A stretch of DNA of 64,000 nucleotides, taken from positions 124,001 through 188,000 of the forward strand of contig NZ_FMYO01000001.1 in assembly GCF_900096895.1 (NCBI RefSeq). The letters are read 5' to 3'. Shown piece by piece: positions 37,731 to 44,180 of this stretch. Positions within the stretch are counted from its first letter, which is position 1; each line of letters opens with the position of its first letter. A program made the position numbers and the translations under genes. The stretch is from Acinetobacter kookii (lineage in GTDB: Bacteria > Pseudomonadota > Gammaproteobacteria > Pseudomonadales > Moraxellaceae). The notes beneath the pieces are model-generated. The model worked only from the letters and a program-made list of their open reading frames with translations, searched no databases and was not told the origin of the DNA.

Positions 37731-38057
37731 ATGTCTACCCAGTTCAATTTTGTCTCTGTCAAAAAAAAATCTAATATCCATTTTGATGGTTGTTCTATCA
37801 GTCATGTGATTGAGTTGAAAGATGGAACCAAAAAGACCTTAGGCGTGATTCTTCCCACGGAACACCCTCTGGTTTTTGAAACTCAGGTTGCTGAGCGGAT
37901 AGAAATTGTTTCAGGCAAGTGCTTGGTTCAAATTGGCAATAATCACGAGAGTCAAACCTATTATGCGGGCGAGTCTTTTTATGTTCCTAAAAACACTCAA
38001 TTTAAAATTATCACGGATGACATTATCGATTATGTTTGCCATCTGGAAGACCGTTAA
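37731..38057 (+). CDS. ppnP: pyrimidine/purine nucleoside phosphorylase PpnP
   Basis: A 108-aa one-domain cupin of the YaiE/PpnP family, which splits nucleosides with phosphate to a base and ribose-1-phosphate. Typical segments are GCSISHVIELKDGTKKTLGV, VAERIEIVSGKC and YYAGESFYVPKNTQFKI. AAGGAGCAAGGT before the ATG is a strong binding site. Single gene with a strong terminator. Confidence 0.92.
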   Translation: MSTQFNFVSVKKKSNIHFDGCSISHVIELKDGTKKTLGVILPTEHPLVFETQVAERIEIVSGKCLVQIGNNHESQTYYAGESFYVPKNTQFKIITDDIIDYVCHLEDR

Positions 38058-38097
38058 GGTTGATTGCACTAGATTACTCAGTCATTGATCAACCATA

Positions 38098-38126
38098 AAA
38101 AAGCCCGACATCCTGTCGGGCTTTTT
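38098..38126 (+). terminator. ppnP terminator, also head of a decayed element
   Basis: AAAAAGCCCGACA / TGTCGGGCTTTTT, 3-base loop. The same kind of hairpin, followed by the same TTTTTCGTAT(T/G)GGTTCGCT, heads the related gene at 42101-42415. Confidence 0.85.
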
Positions 38127-38395
38127 CGTATTGGTTCGCTCGGTATAACTCCTGTCGTACCTAACGGTCCTTGTGTTTGTCTATTGTTATTCTTGTATGG
38201 AACTTCCTGTTCCTGATGAAATCATCATATGAAATTTCCAGTATTCCAACCATAAGCTATGAACTTGAATTCATGTGAGCAAATGCGTACAAAGTCGATT
38301 AAAAATTGTCCCAGATTTATCCGCAGAAATTGGGGATAACTTTTGCCGTGGAAAGACCGAAAACACTGAAAAAAGTTTCAGTTAGATTAAAAAAT
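38127..38395 (+). pseudogene. decayed copy of the Ash-like gene found at 42101-42415
   Basis: Reading the + strand in shifting frames gives RIGSLGITPVVPNGPC, then ELPVPDE, then RLKIVPDLSAEIGDNF before a TAG. These segments match the intact gene on the minus strand at 42415-42101 in the same order. Frameshifts and stops separate them, so it is a pseudogene. The copies are in inverted orientation, one in the chromosome and one in a plasmid cassette. Confidence 0.7.
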
Positions 38396-38436
38396 GACCG
38401 TTTTTATTGGTAAAAGATTCCACTTTTGACTAAAAA

Positions 38437-38464
38437 AAAACCGACTTGTTTCCAATCCGGTTTT
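38437..38464 (+). terminator. weak hairpin near the IS
   Basis: AAAACCG / CGGTTTT around a 14-base loop. The loop text CCGACTTGTTTCCAA recurs, on the other strand, in the terminator at 40680-40710. Confidence 0.35.
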
Positions 38465-38519
38465 ATTAGAAATTTAATATTTACTCAAGTATTTGAAATT
38501 TAATATTTAAATTAATTTC

Positions 38520-40001
38520 TGTTATTCACCAATTAAAATGTCTATGTAATAAACCATTTAAAATGTCCAGTTTTTAACTGCAAGAGTCAAGAACAGGATT
38601 TAAATTCCTTTGTTCAATGATGGCTTTCTGAGCTTTACGACTCGGCATACTTTTCTTGAGACGGGAACGTTTATTCTGTTTTTCCAATTCCTCATGTTGC
38701 TGCTGGATATGGGCCAGAACCGAGCCTAATCGTTTATTCTCAACCACTGCATTTTGCTGTAGTCCAGCCAGTTTATTGAAGACGCTATAGTTGATCTTCC
38801 GTCCTTCATGCAGGATTGCCACAGTGCCATCTGGGTACTCCAGAAATGAAATGTATTGCCCAACCAGCTTATGATTCAGTACTGTTGGCTCAAGCATATA
38901 AATACATTTGTCATAAGTGATGGTCAGGTTCTTTGTGACCTTACGCGGTTCCTGCCAGGTAAAAATGTCATCCAGTGCAAGATGAGATTCCGTTAATGGC
39001 CGATGTAAATTCTTTGTATTTCTCGCACATTTGGCGAACTTCTGATTGAAGTGTTCAATAAAGCAGGGTAGCCAGGCATTGGCTTCGGCAATCGAACTGA
39101 TGCCTTCCAGACGCATCTCCTTGATCAGACGATCCTGAAGTGTCCTGTTGGTACGTTCCACACGACCTTTGGCCTGTGGTGAGTTGGCAAAGATAATATC
39201 AATGTTTAACTCATTCAGAATCCGGCCAAATTGCGTGATCTGGCTGTCCTGACTGGATTTCTGGTTCACTCTGAATACCGAATGTTTGTCACTATAAAAG
39301 GCCAGCGGCTTGCCGTATTGCTCAATGTAGGCTCTGGTGGAAAGCATATAGTCAAAGGTGGTTTCAGCCTCACAAAAGCGCAGATGCAACAGCTTTCCAG
39401 TCGCGTCATCGATATAAACCAGCAAACAGCATTTGGCGGCTCGTCCTTCAAACCAGTCATGATATGAACCATCAATCTGGATCAACTCACCGAAGCAATC
39501 CCGGTTATATCGAGGCTGATATGGCCGTTTCAGACGCTTGGATCGAGGAATCCAGAGATCATTGGCAGTCATCCAGCGACGAAGCGTTTCTACAGGAATA
39601 TTCAGGTCAAACATGCTGATGAGCTTCTCATGCGCCAAGGTTGGGCCAAAGCCCAGCAAATGTTCAGAAATAAGGGAAAGGCATTCAGACTTTACGGCTT
39701 CATCATGGCGACGATGACCCGGTTGACCACGACTGGCATGTGTCAGACCTGAAATACCGTCTTGCTTGAGCTTGTGCAATAACCGGGTAATTTGACGGGT
39801 TGAAAGATTCAGAATTTCAGCAGCACGGACTTGTGTAATACGTCGATCTCGAACATCTTGCAGCACTGCAATACGTTGTATTTCCTTGTCAGACATAGTG
39901 ATCAGCATCTCAAATGTATATCCAGTCCATGATGTTGATGCGCATCATAGACCAGACATTTTTATTGGTGAGAATACAGACACTTTAAATGGTTTCTAAC
40001 A
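38520..40001 (-). mobile_element. insertion sequence copy 1, ISNCY/IS1202-like
   Basis: 1482 bp with imperfect terminal inverted repeats: TGTTATTCACCAATTAAAAT at the left and TGTTAGAAACCATTTAAAGT at the right. One transposase gene fills it. As far as can be compared by eye it is identical to copy 2 (48947-50428). The right end is followed by AGAGC, which is also the 5 bases before copy 2. No direct repeat is seen on the outer, chromosomal side. Confidence 0.92.
38574..39908 (-). CDS. IS transposase (DDE type), copy 1
   Basis: A 444-aa protein. N-terminal helix-turn-helix domains (about 1-125; ITQVRAAEILNLSTRQITRL) precede an RNase-H-like DDE core: Asp in IQIDGSYHDW, Asp in FYSDKHSVFR, Glu in KGRVERTNRTLQ. 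The C-terminus is basic (KQNKRSRLKKSMPSRKAQK). Size and layout fit the ISNCY group now often placed in the IS1202 family. An ATG at 39896 is an alternative start. Confidence 0.92.
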   Translation of the reverse strand: MLITMSDKEIQRIAVLQDVRDRRITQVRAAEILNLSTRQITRLLHKLKQDGISGLTHASRGQPGHRRHDEAVKSECLSLISEHLLGFGPTLAHEKLISMFDLNIPVETLRRWMTANDLWIPRSKRLKRPYQPRYNRDCFGELIQIDGSYHDWFEGRAAKCCLLVYIDDATGKLLHLRFCEAETTFDYMLSTRAYIEQYGKPLAFYSDKHSVFRVNQKSSQDSQITQFGRILNELNIDIIFANSPQAKGRVERTNRTLQDRLIKEMRLEGISSIAEANAWLPCFIEHFNQKFAKCARNTKNLHRPLTESHLALDDIFTWQEPRKVTKNLTITYDKCIYMLEPTVLNHKLVGQYISFLEYPDGTVAILHEGRKINYSVFNKLAGLQQNAVVENKRLGSVLAHIQQQHEELEKQNKRSRLKKSMPSRKAQKAIIEQRNLNPVLDSCS

Positions 40002-40006
40002 AGAGC
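40002..40006. repeat. target-site duplication AGAGC, plasmid side of IS copy 1
   Basis: AGAGC lies between the IS end and the XerC arm of the first pdif site; its partner is at 48942-48946. Confidence 0.8.
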
Positions 40007-40034
40007 ATTTCGTATAAGGTGTATTATGTTAATT
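40007..40034 (+). other. pdif site 1 (XerC-XerD orientation)
   Basis: XerC arm ATTTCGTATAA, spacer GGTGTA, XerD arm TTATGTTAATT. It matches the known Acinetobacter plasmid pdif pattern. Confidence 0.9.
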
Positions 40035-40142
40035 TTAGGAAAGCTTAAAAAGGTAAAATCTAATGAACCTGTAACTCCTTAATTCGCTAGAACCCAAATC
40101 CTCCAAAGCCTTTACTTTTTCATACACGTATTATTTAGTTCT

Positions 40143-40508
40143 TCAGCTATAATCAGTTTCTTCATAATCTTTTGGCTTGTTATAGTCGTATTGAATATTA
40201 AACTTTCCAGTTGGATACAATGTAAAAGTTAGCCCCCAAATACGATCACCTGTCAAATCAAGCAAATGCTTTCTAAGGAAAAAAATTTTTTCTTTAGCCA
40301 ATTTACTAACATCTCTAGGAATATCACTACCGAGTCGGTCTAATTCACTATTATATTTTGACCACCATGTACTACTAATCATTTTCCCAAAAATTTCGTA
40401 GGTTGCTCCAGCTTCATCCCAAGAATTTTCTCCAACAAAGGCTAGAATTTCTTCAGCAATTGCTTGGTAAGCCTCAATGACTAATGTATTTTCAATTTGT
40501 TGACTCAT
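40143..40508 (-). CDS. YezG/DUF600-like immunity protein, orphan
   Basis: A 121-aa acidic protein. The pattern IAEEILAFVGENSWDEAGA near the start and IWGLTFTLYPTGKFNIQYDY near the end matches the YezG (DUF600) immunity family that neutralises LXG-type or related nuclease toxins; I assign this from memory of the pattern. AGGAA lies 9 bases before the ATG. It is the only gene in the cassette between pdif 1 and pdif 2, without a toxin, so it may protect against toxins of competitors. Nothing else is seen in the cassette. Confidence 0.6.
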   Translation of the reverse strand: MSQQIENTLVIEAYQAIAEEILAFVGENSWDEAGATYEIFGKMISSTWWSKYNSELDRLGSDIPRDVSKLAKEKIFFLRKHLLDLTGDRIWGLTFTLYPTGKFNIQYDYNKPKDYEETDYS

Positions 40509-40588
40509 TGATCAAGTTCCTAAGTCTTTTTTGTACCATCAATATGCTGCCACATTAAATTCATTAGGTTTAGTTTGTAAAACCATTT

Positions 40589-40616
40589 ATTTAACATAAT
40601 AGAGCTTATACGAAAT
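40589..40616 (-). other. pdif site 2 (XerD-XerC orientation)
   Basis: ATTTAACATAA, spacer TAGAGC, TTATACGAAAT: the reverse orientation of site 1. Confidence 0.85.
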
Positions 40617-40679
40617 TCACAAATTGAAACATATAAAAATCAAAAACTTATGATATAAATTATTTGCTCGATGATGTTC

Positions 40680-40710
40680 AAAAGCCGACTTGGAAACAAG
40701 TCGGCTTTTT
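40680..40710. terminator. Rho-independent terminator inside the BrnTA cassette
   Basis: AAAAGCCGACTTG / CAAGTCGGCTTTT with a 4-base loop and flanking A and T runs. No gene lies between it and pdif 2, so it seems to shield the brnT promoter from upstream reading. Confidence 0.75.
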
Positions 40711-40796
40711 TATGAGCGGTTTTGGAGTGTTTTGCCAATAATTTTGACTAAAAATTACACCAATTGGGTTGAGTGATACAATTTTGTGATACATTA

Positions 40797-40808
40797 TTGT
40801 ATATACAA
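40797..40808. promoter_or_regulatory. palindromic candidate operator of brnTA
   Basis: TTGTATATACAA, a perfect 12-base palindrome 7 bases before the first possible brnT ATG. BrnA is known to repress its own operon with BrnT, so this is a likely binding site. Confidence 0.5.
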
Positions 40809-40814
40809 ATTTGA

Positions 40815-41111
40815 ATGTTTTTTATGAAACAGTATTTTGAATGGGATGAGGCTAAGAATCGAAAGAATCAGAAAAAGCATGATATCTCTTTCGAAACTGC
40901 AAGCCTTGTTTTTGAAGATCCATTACGGATCTCAATCCAAGACAGACATACCGATGGTGAAGAACGTTGGCAAACCATTGGACGAGTTAAAGGCGTACTA
41001 ATGTTATTGGTGGCTCACACCATTTTTGATGAAGATGACTGTGAAATCATACGAATCATTAGTGCAAGGCAAGTGACTAAAGCGGAGCGAAACAAATATG
41101 AGCATGGTTAG
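40815..41111 (+). CDS. brnT: BrnT-family toxin
   Basis: A 98-aa RelE-fold ribonuclease toxin. The BrnT pattern is clear: YFEWDEAKNRKNQKKHDISF, ASLVFEDP, DGEERWQTIGRVKG, and IIRIISARQVTKAERNKY at the end. The ATG at 40824 (MKQYFEWD) may be the true start. It overlaps brnA by 14 bases. Toxin before antitoxin is the usual brn order. Confidence 0.92.
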   Translation: MFFMKQYFEWDEAKNRKNQKKHDISFETASLVFEDPLRISIQDRHTDGEERWQTIGRVKGVLMLLVAHTIFDEDDCEIIRIISARQVTKAERNKYEHG

Positions 41112-41412
41112 ATACTCACGCAAAGAGCTGAATGAGAAATTTGGTGAGAAGCAAGATGCTGAAATTCAACGCTTGCTTGCTAAAGGCACGGTTCCGGATG
41201 ATCAGCTAGATCTATCAGATATTCCTGAAATTACCGATTGGAGCAGTGCTGTACGCCAAAATCAATTTTACCGCCCAGTGAAGCAACAAACTTCAATTCG
41301 GTTAGATGCTGATGTACTTGCTTGGTTCAAAGCTCAAGGCAAAGGTTATCAAACACGAATGAATGAAATTTTACGGGATGCTATGCTGAAAGAATTAAAA
41401 AATCATCAATAA
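41098..41412 (+). CDS. brnA: BrnA-family antitoxin
   Basis: A 104-aa protein. The N-terminal part binds the toxin, and the C-terminal ribbon-helix-helix domain (KQQTSIRLDADVLAWFKAQG, then YQTRMNEILRDAM) is typical of BrnA. It neutralises BrnT and represses the operon. The ATG at 41104 would reduce the overlap to 8 bases. The stop runs straight into a terminator that ends beside pdif 3. Confidence 0.92.
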   Translation: MSMVRYSRKELNEKFGEKQDAEIQRLLAKGTVPDDQLDLSDIPEITDWSSAVRQNQFYRPVKQQTSIRLDADVLAWFKAQGKGYQTRMNEILRDAMLKELKNHQ

Positions 41413-41438
41413 AAATGGGAGCTTAAGCTCCCATTTTT
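41411..41438 (+). terminator. brnTA terminator next to pdif 3
   Basis: AAAAATGGGAGCTT / AAGCTCCCATTTTT, a perfect 28-base palindrome ending one base before the pdif site. Almost the same hairpin ends the higBA cassette. Confidence 0.85.
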
Positions 41439-41439
41439 G

Positions 41440-41467
41440 ACTTCGCATAACGTGTATTATGTTAATT
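41440..41467 (+). other. pdif site 3 (XerC-XerD orientation)
   Basis: ACTTCGCATAA, spacer CGTGTA, TTATGTTAATT. Confidence 0.88.
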
Positions 41468-41485
41468 TTAGGAAATCTTCAAAAT

Positions 41486-41947
41486 ATGTATATTGATTTT
41501 TCAGCACCATTAACTCAATATAATTTAAAAAATGGGAATATTATTAATGAATATCAAATAGATGAAACTTTAATATATATTGAATTTCATGCGGATAATC
41601 AAATTTTAAAATTTCATGAAAATATCAAAAAAAGTTATTTATCTGATTATAAAAATATTTATAAAGTCAATGAGTTTGCCCATAATTTATTTTTGGCTAA
41701 AAATATGAAATATAAAGATATTTTTAAAAATATCGATAAAAAAATTACTTGCTTAAAAGTTTATAGTTTTCGTTATTTTATGGATAAAGATTATATTGAA
41801 TATGATTGCTTTATTAATCATGATTTTATAGAGCTAATAGAAGATAATCTTCTATATGAAGATCTATATGATACGTTAGACAATACTCAAATTTGTTTAA
41901 AATTTAGGGATGAAATAATTACAGAAAGCACAAACTCCTCCATTTAA
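41486..41947 (+). CDS. AT-rich cassette gene of unknown function
   Basis: About 153 aa, rich in Ile, Lys, Asn, Tyr and Asp and clearly more AT-rich than its neighbours. It has no signal peptide, membrane segment or motif I know. The ATG at 41486 has AGGAAA 13 bases upstream, inside the conserved extension of pdif 3; the frame is also open to an ATG at 41459 that lies in the XerD arm itself. The TAA stop (41945-41947) lies inside pdif 4. The gene therefore fills its cassette from site to site. Composition suggests a source other than the host chromosome. Confidence 0.65.
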   Translation: MYIDFSAPLTQYNLKNGNIINEYQIDETLIYIEFHADNQILKFHENIKKSYLSDYKNIYKVNEFAHNLFLAKNMKYKDIFKNIDKKITCLKVYSFRYFMDKDYIEYDCFINHDFIELIEDNLLYEDLYDTLDNTQICLKFRDEIITESTNSSI

Positions 41948-41969
41948 CATAATGGGCGTTATACGAAAT
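41942..41969 (-). other. pdif site 4 (XerD-XerC orientation)
   Basis: ATTTAACATAA, spacer TGGGCG, TTATACGAAAT. Its first bases supply the stop codon of the preceding gene. Confidence 0.87.
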
Positions 41970-42031
41970 GCATTTTTAAAATTTTTTATTTATCAAATAT
42001 TTATATCAATAAAGAGCAAACCAAAAAGATC

Positions 42032-42066
42032 AAAAAACACACGTTTTAACAACTCGTGTGTTTTTT
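42032..42066. terminator. Rho-independent terminator
   Basis: AAAAAACACACG / CGTGTGTTTTTT around an 11-base loop. On the minus strand it follows the Ash-like gene. Confidence 0.75.
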
Positions 42067-42100
42067 AAGCAAATTTGTAATGTTTAGCCAATAGAATCGT

Positions 42101-42415
42101 CTAAAAAACGCTCAATTTTGGCATTTTTGCCCGGTTATCAAAGTTCCAGGATATGAAATTATCCCCAATTTCTGCGGATAAACCTGGGACGTTTTTTAGC
42201 CGACCTTGTACGCATATGCTCACAACAATTCCGGCCCTTTGCGGCTGTCCAAGCACCTGGAATTTTTCTATGATGGATTCATCAGGAACAGGAAGTTCTA
42301 CACAATAATAAGAACCACGATACGCACAAGGACTGTAAGGTATGATAGGAGTTATACCGAGCGAACCCATACGAAAAACCCCGGCAGGATGCCGGGGTTT
42401 TTTATTGCCGATCAT
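42101..42415 (-). CDS. Ash-like small protein, intact copy
   Basis: 104 codons. The first 15 translate a GC-rich hairpin (42374-42402), after which comes RMGSLGITPIIPYSPC and then a domain ending LKNVPGLSAEIGDNFISWNF. The ATG at the 'RMGS' site (42370) may be the real start. The wording 'GSLGITP..P..PC' after a hairpin recalls the Ash/C4-type leader genes of phages, but this is a weak analogy. Support for translation comes from the decayed relative at 38127-38395, which keeps the same protein segments. It lies in the higBA cassette, divergent from higB. Confidence 0.45.
   Translation of the reverse strand: MIGNKKPRHPAGVFRMGSLGITPIIPYSPCAYRGSYYCVELPVPDESIIEKFQVLGQPQRAGIVVSICVQGRLKNVPGLSAEIGDNFISWNFDNRAKMPKLSVF
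42374..42402 (-). other. GC-rich hairpin at the head of the Ash-like gene
   Basis: AAAAACCCCGGC / GCCGGGGTTTTT with a 5-base loop. On the minus strand it is followed by TCGTATGGGTTCGCT, as at 38114-38140. It may be a terminator or the stem of a small RNA. Confidence 0.55.
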
Positions 42416-42446
42416 TTCTCATTTGCAAAACAAGCATAATGCTCCT

Positions 42447-42472
42447 AAAATATAGACTATAATCTATATTTT
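42447..42472. promoter_or_regulatory. higBA promoter with overlapping operator
   Basis: AAAATATAGA, CTATAA, TCTATATTTT: perfect 10-base arms. A consensus -10 TATAAT (42458-42463) overlaps the centre. The site ends 9 bases before the higB ATG, so antitoxin binding would block the promoter. Confidence 0.6.
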
Positions 42473-42481
42473 GGTTGTGGT

Positions 42482-42838
42482 ATGTGGACAGTCATTACGA
42501 CAGATCTATTTAATCAGTGGCTTGAACAGCAAGACGAATCAACACAAGAGAAGGTTCTGGCTGCCCTGGTTGTTCTACAGCAGCAAGGACCAAGTTTAGG
42601 CCGCCCTTTAGTAGATACCGTCTATGACTCTAAATTTACCAACATGAAAGAGCTTCGTGTTCAACATCGAGGTAAACCACTGAGAGCTTTCTTCGCATTT
42701 GATCCATTACGTCAGGCCATTGTGCTATGTATTGCTGATAAAGGCGGTAAAAAACGATTCTATACAGAGATGCTGGCAATTGCAGACCAACAATATGAAC
42801 TTCATCTCTCAACATTAGGAGAACAATCTAATGGCTAA
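42482..42838 (+). CDS. higB: HigB-type toxin (RelE/ParE superfamily)
   Basis: A 118-aa protein with the phage-derived Gp49/HigB-like pattern: WTVITTDLFNQWLEQQD, LGRPLVDTVYDSKFTNMKELR, HRGKPLRAFFAFDPLRQAIVL and CIADKGGKKRFYTEM. These toxins cleave mRNA on the ribosome. It overlaps the antitoxin gene by 8 bases. Toxin first is the normal hig order. Confidence 0.9.
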   Translation: MWTVITTDLFNQWLEQQDESTQEKVLAALVVLQQQGPSLGRPLVDTVYDSKFTNMKELRVQHRGKPLRAFFAFDPLRQAIVLCIADKGGKKRFYTEMLAIADQQYELHLSTLGEQSNG

Positions 42839-43133
42839 AACTTTGCAAGAATTATTAGCTAATCGCTCTCCAGAGAGCCAAGCCCGTATTCAAAAAATGG
42901 CAGATGAATTACTGCTAGAAAATCAGCTTCATCTTATTCGTGAAGAACTCGAAATTTCTCAAAAAGAGCTTGCTGAAACTTTGGGAATAAAACAGCCATC
43001 GCTTTCAGCAATAGAAAATCGTGGCAATGATCTTAAGATTTCAACCATGAAAAAGTATGTTGAGGCAATGGGCGGGAAGCTCCGTATTGATGTAGAGCTT
43101 CCAACAGGAAAACATATAGGATTCAATGTTTAA
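42831..43133 (+). CDS. higA: HigA-type antitoxin (XRE family)
   Basis: A 100-aa protein with an XRE helix-turn-helix at about 38-92 (EISQKELAETLGIKQPSLSA) and an N-terminal helical part. It binds HigB and represses the operon at the palindrome before higB. GGAGAA precedes the ATG. A terminator begins 5 bases after the stop. Confidence 0.9.
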   Translation: MAKTLQELLANRSPESQARIQKMADELLLENQLHLIREELEISQKELAETLGIKQPSLSAIENRGNDLKISTMKKYVEAMGGKLRIDVELPTGKHIGFNV

Positions 43134-43137
43134 CAAT

Positions 43138-43166
43138 AAAAATGGGAGCTAAAGGCTCCCATTTTT
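43138..43166 (+). terminator. higBA terminator next to pdif 5
   Basis: AAAAATGGGAGC / GCTCCCATTTTT with a 5-base loop, ending one base before the pdif site. It is closely related to the brnTA terminator at 41411-41438. Confidence 0.85.
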
Positions 43167-43167
43167 A

Positions 43168-43195
43168 GATTCGTATAACGTGTATTATGTTAATT
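43168..43195 (+). other. pdif site 5 (XerC-XerD orientation)
   Basis: GATTCGTATAA, spacer CGTGTA, TTATGTTAATT. The spacer equals that of site 3. Confidence 0.85.
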
Positions 43196-43295
43196 TTAGG
43201 AAATCTTAATTAGTACTTGAATTTTTTAGAAAAAAAATTGATCTTAAAATTAAAAAGCATAAATTAGTGCCTTTACTCATAGAATGGAAGTAAAG

Positions 43296-44180
43296 ATGAC
43301 TAATTACATTATTGATAACATTAGACTAAGTGAGCTAATGATTATCACTCAACAAAATAAAGCTTACTATGAAGAGTTTGAAAAATTTCTGACTCAGTAT
43401 GGATACGCATCAATCTATAATTTCATTCAAGAACAGTCACCTCTTAATCTACATAATGTATTAACAGCTTACTTTTCTCTTCCATTTACATCTTATTTAT
43501 ATGATGGAATAGGAAATGCTTACAAAGCAGATAAAGCGAAATGGTTATTTATCTGTTGGTTATTAAGAGATGCACCAGAACAAAGGTTACGTCCTATTGT
43601 TTCTAGCCTTAGTCAAGGTAATAAAACTGCAAATCAAATTTATCTAATTACTCAGTTAATTGATTATATTAGACCGATTTTTCCTAGTCCTCTATCTTGG
43701 ACGTGGGAAGCATTTATGGAAGTCATGTTAGATAGATTAGAGGGAAGCCGTCGCGCCTTAAAAGGTGGATTTATCGAGGGAATTGTAAGGTCTATTTTAT
43801 TTAGTGTTTTTTCTGAACAGAAATTATCAACTTTAAATATTTCTCCAAAGCAGATTGCTCTTGGTGGTGAGACCTATGATGTGAGTATTACAGGTCCCAA
43901 TGGGACTATTTTAATGCCCGTGAAATCTAGAGAAACCATGGGTGGAGGACATGCTCAATTATTCACAAGAGATATTCACAAATCAATTTCTGTAGCAGAA
44001 GATCATGGCTTTATCTGTATACCCGTAATTTTTGCTGAAAGTTGGCAAGGTAATTTACAATCTTTACCTTGCCAAAACTACATTTACTTACCGATTAATC
44101 CCAATCAAATTGCGACTAATATGAATACTTTAGAAGCTGAGATCAAAAAGATCATATCGGTTTTCACTTCTATCAGTTAA
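43296..44180 (+). CDS. type II restriction endonuclease, probable
   Basis: About 294 aa. The assignment rests on its methylase neighbour and on the segment GGETYDVSITGPNGTILMPV followed by KSRETMGGGHAQLFTRDI (about residues 190-230), which looks like a PD-(D/E)XK active site with Asp, then Lys and Arg, plus an upstream Glu (GGFIEGIVRSIL). A conserved RETMGGGHA-like stretch occurs in some type II enzymes; I cannot name the recognition site. I chose the ATG at 43296 with GGAAG 5 bases upstream over one at 43284. It converges on the methylase gene and overlaps its end by 51 bases. Confidence 0.7.
   Translation: MTNYIIDNIRLSELMIITQQNKAYYEEFEKFLTQYGYASIYNFIQEQSPLNLHNVLTAYFSLPFTSYLYDGIGNAYKADKAKWLFICWLLRDAPEQRLRPIVSSLSQGNKTANQIYLITQLIDYIRPIFPSPLSWTWEAFMEVMLDRLEGSRRALKGGFIEGIVRSILFSVFSEQKLSTLNISPKQIALGGETYDVSITGPNGTILMPVKSRETMGGGHAQLFTRDIHKSISVAEDHGFICIPVIFAESWQGNLQSLPCQNYIYLPINPNQIATNMNTLEAEIKKIISVFTSIS

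Noticed and set aside
37596..37805. 69-codon frame on the minus strand at ppnP
   Set aside because: Overlaps the ppnP start and its strong ribosome binding site; looks like AT-rich chance translation.
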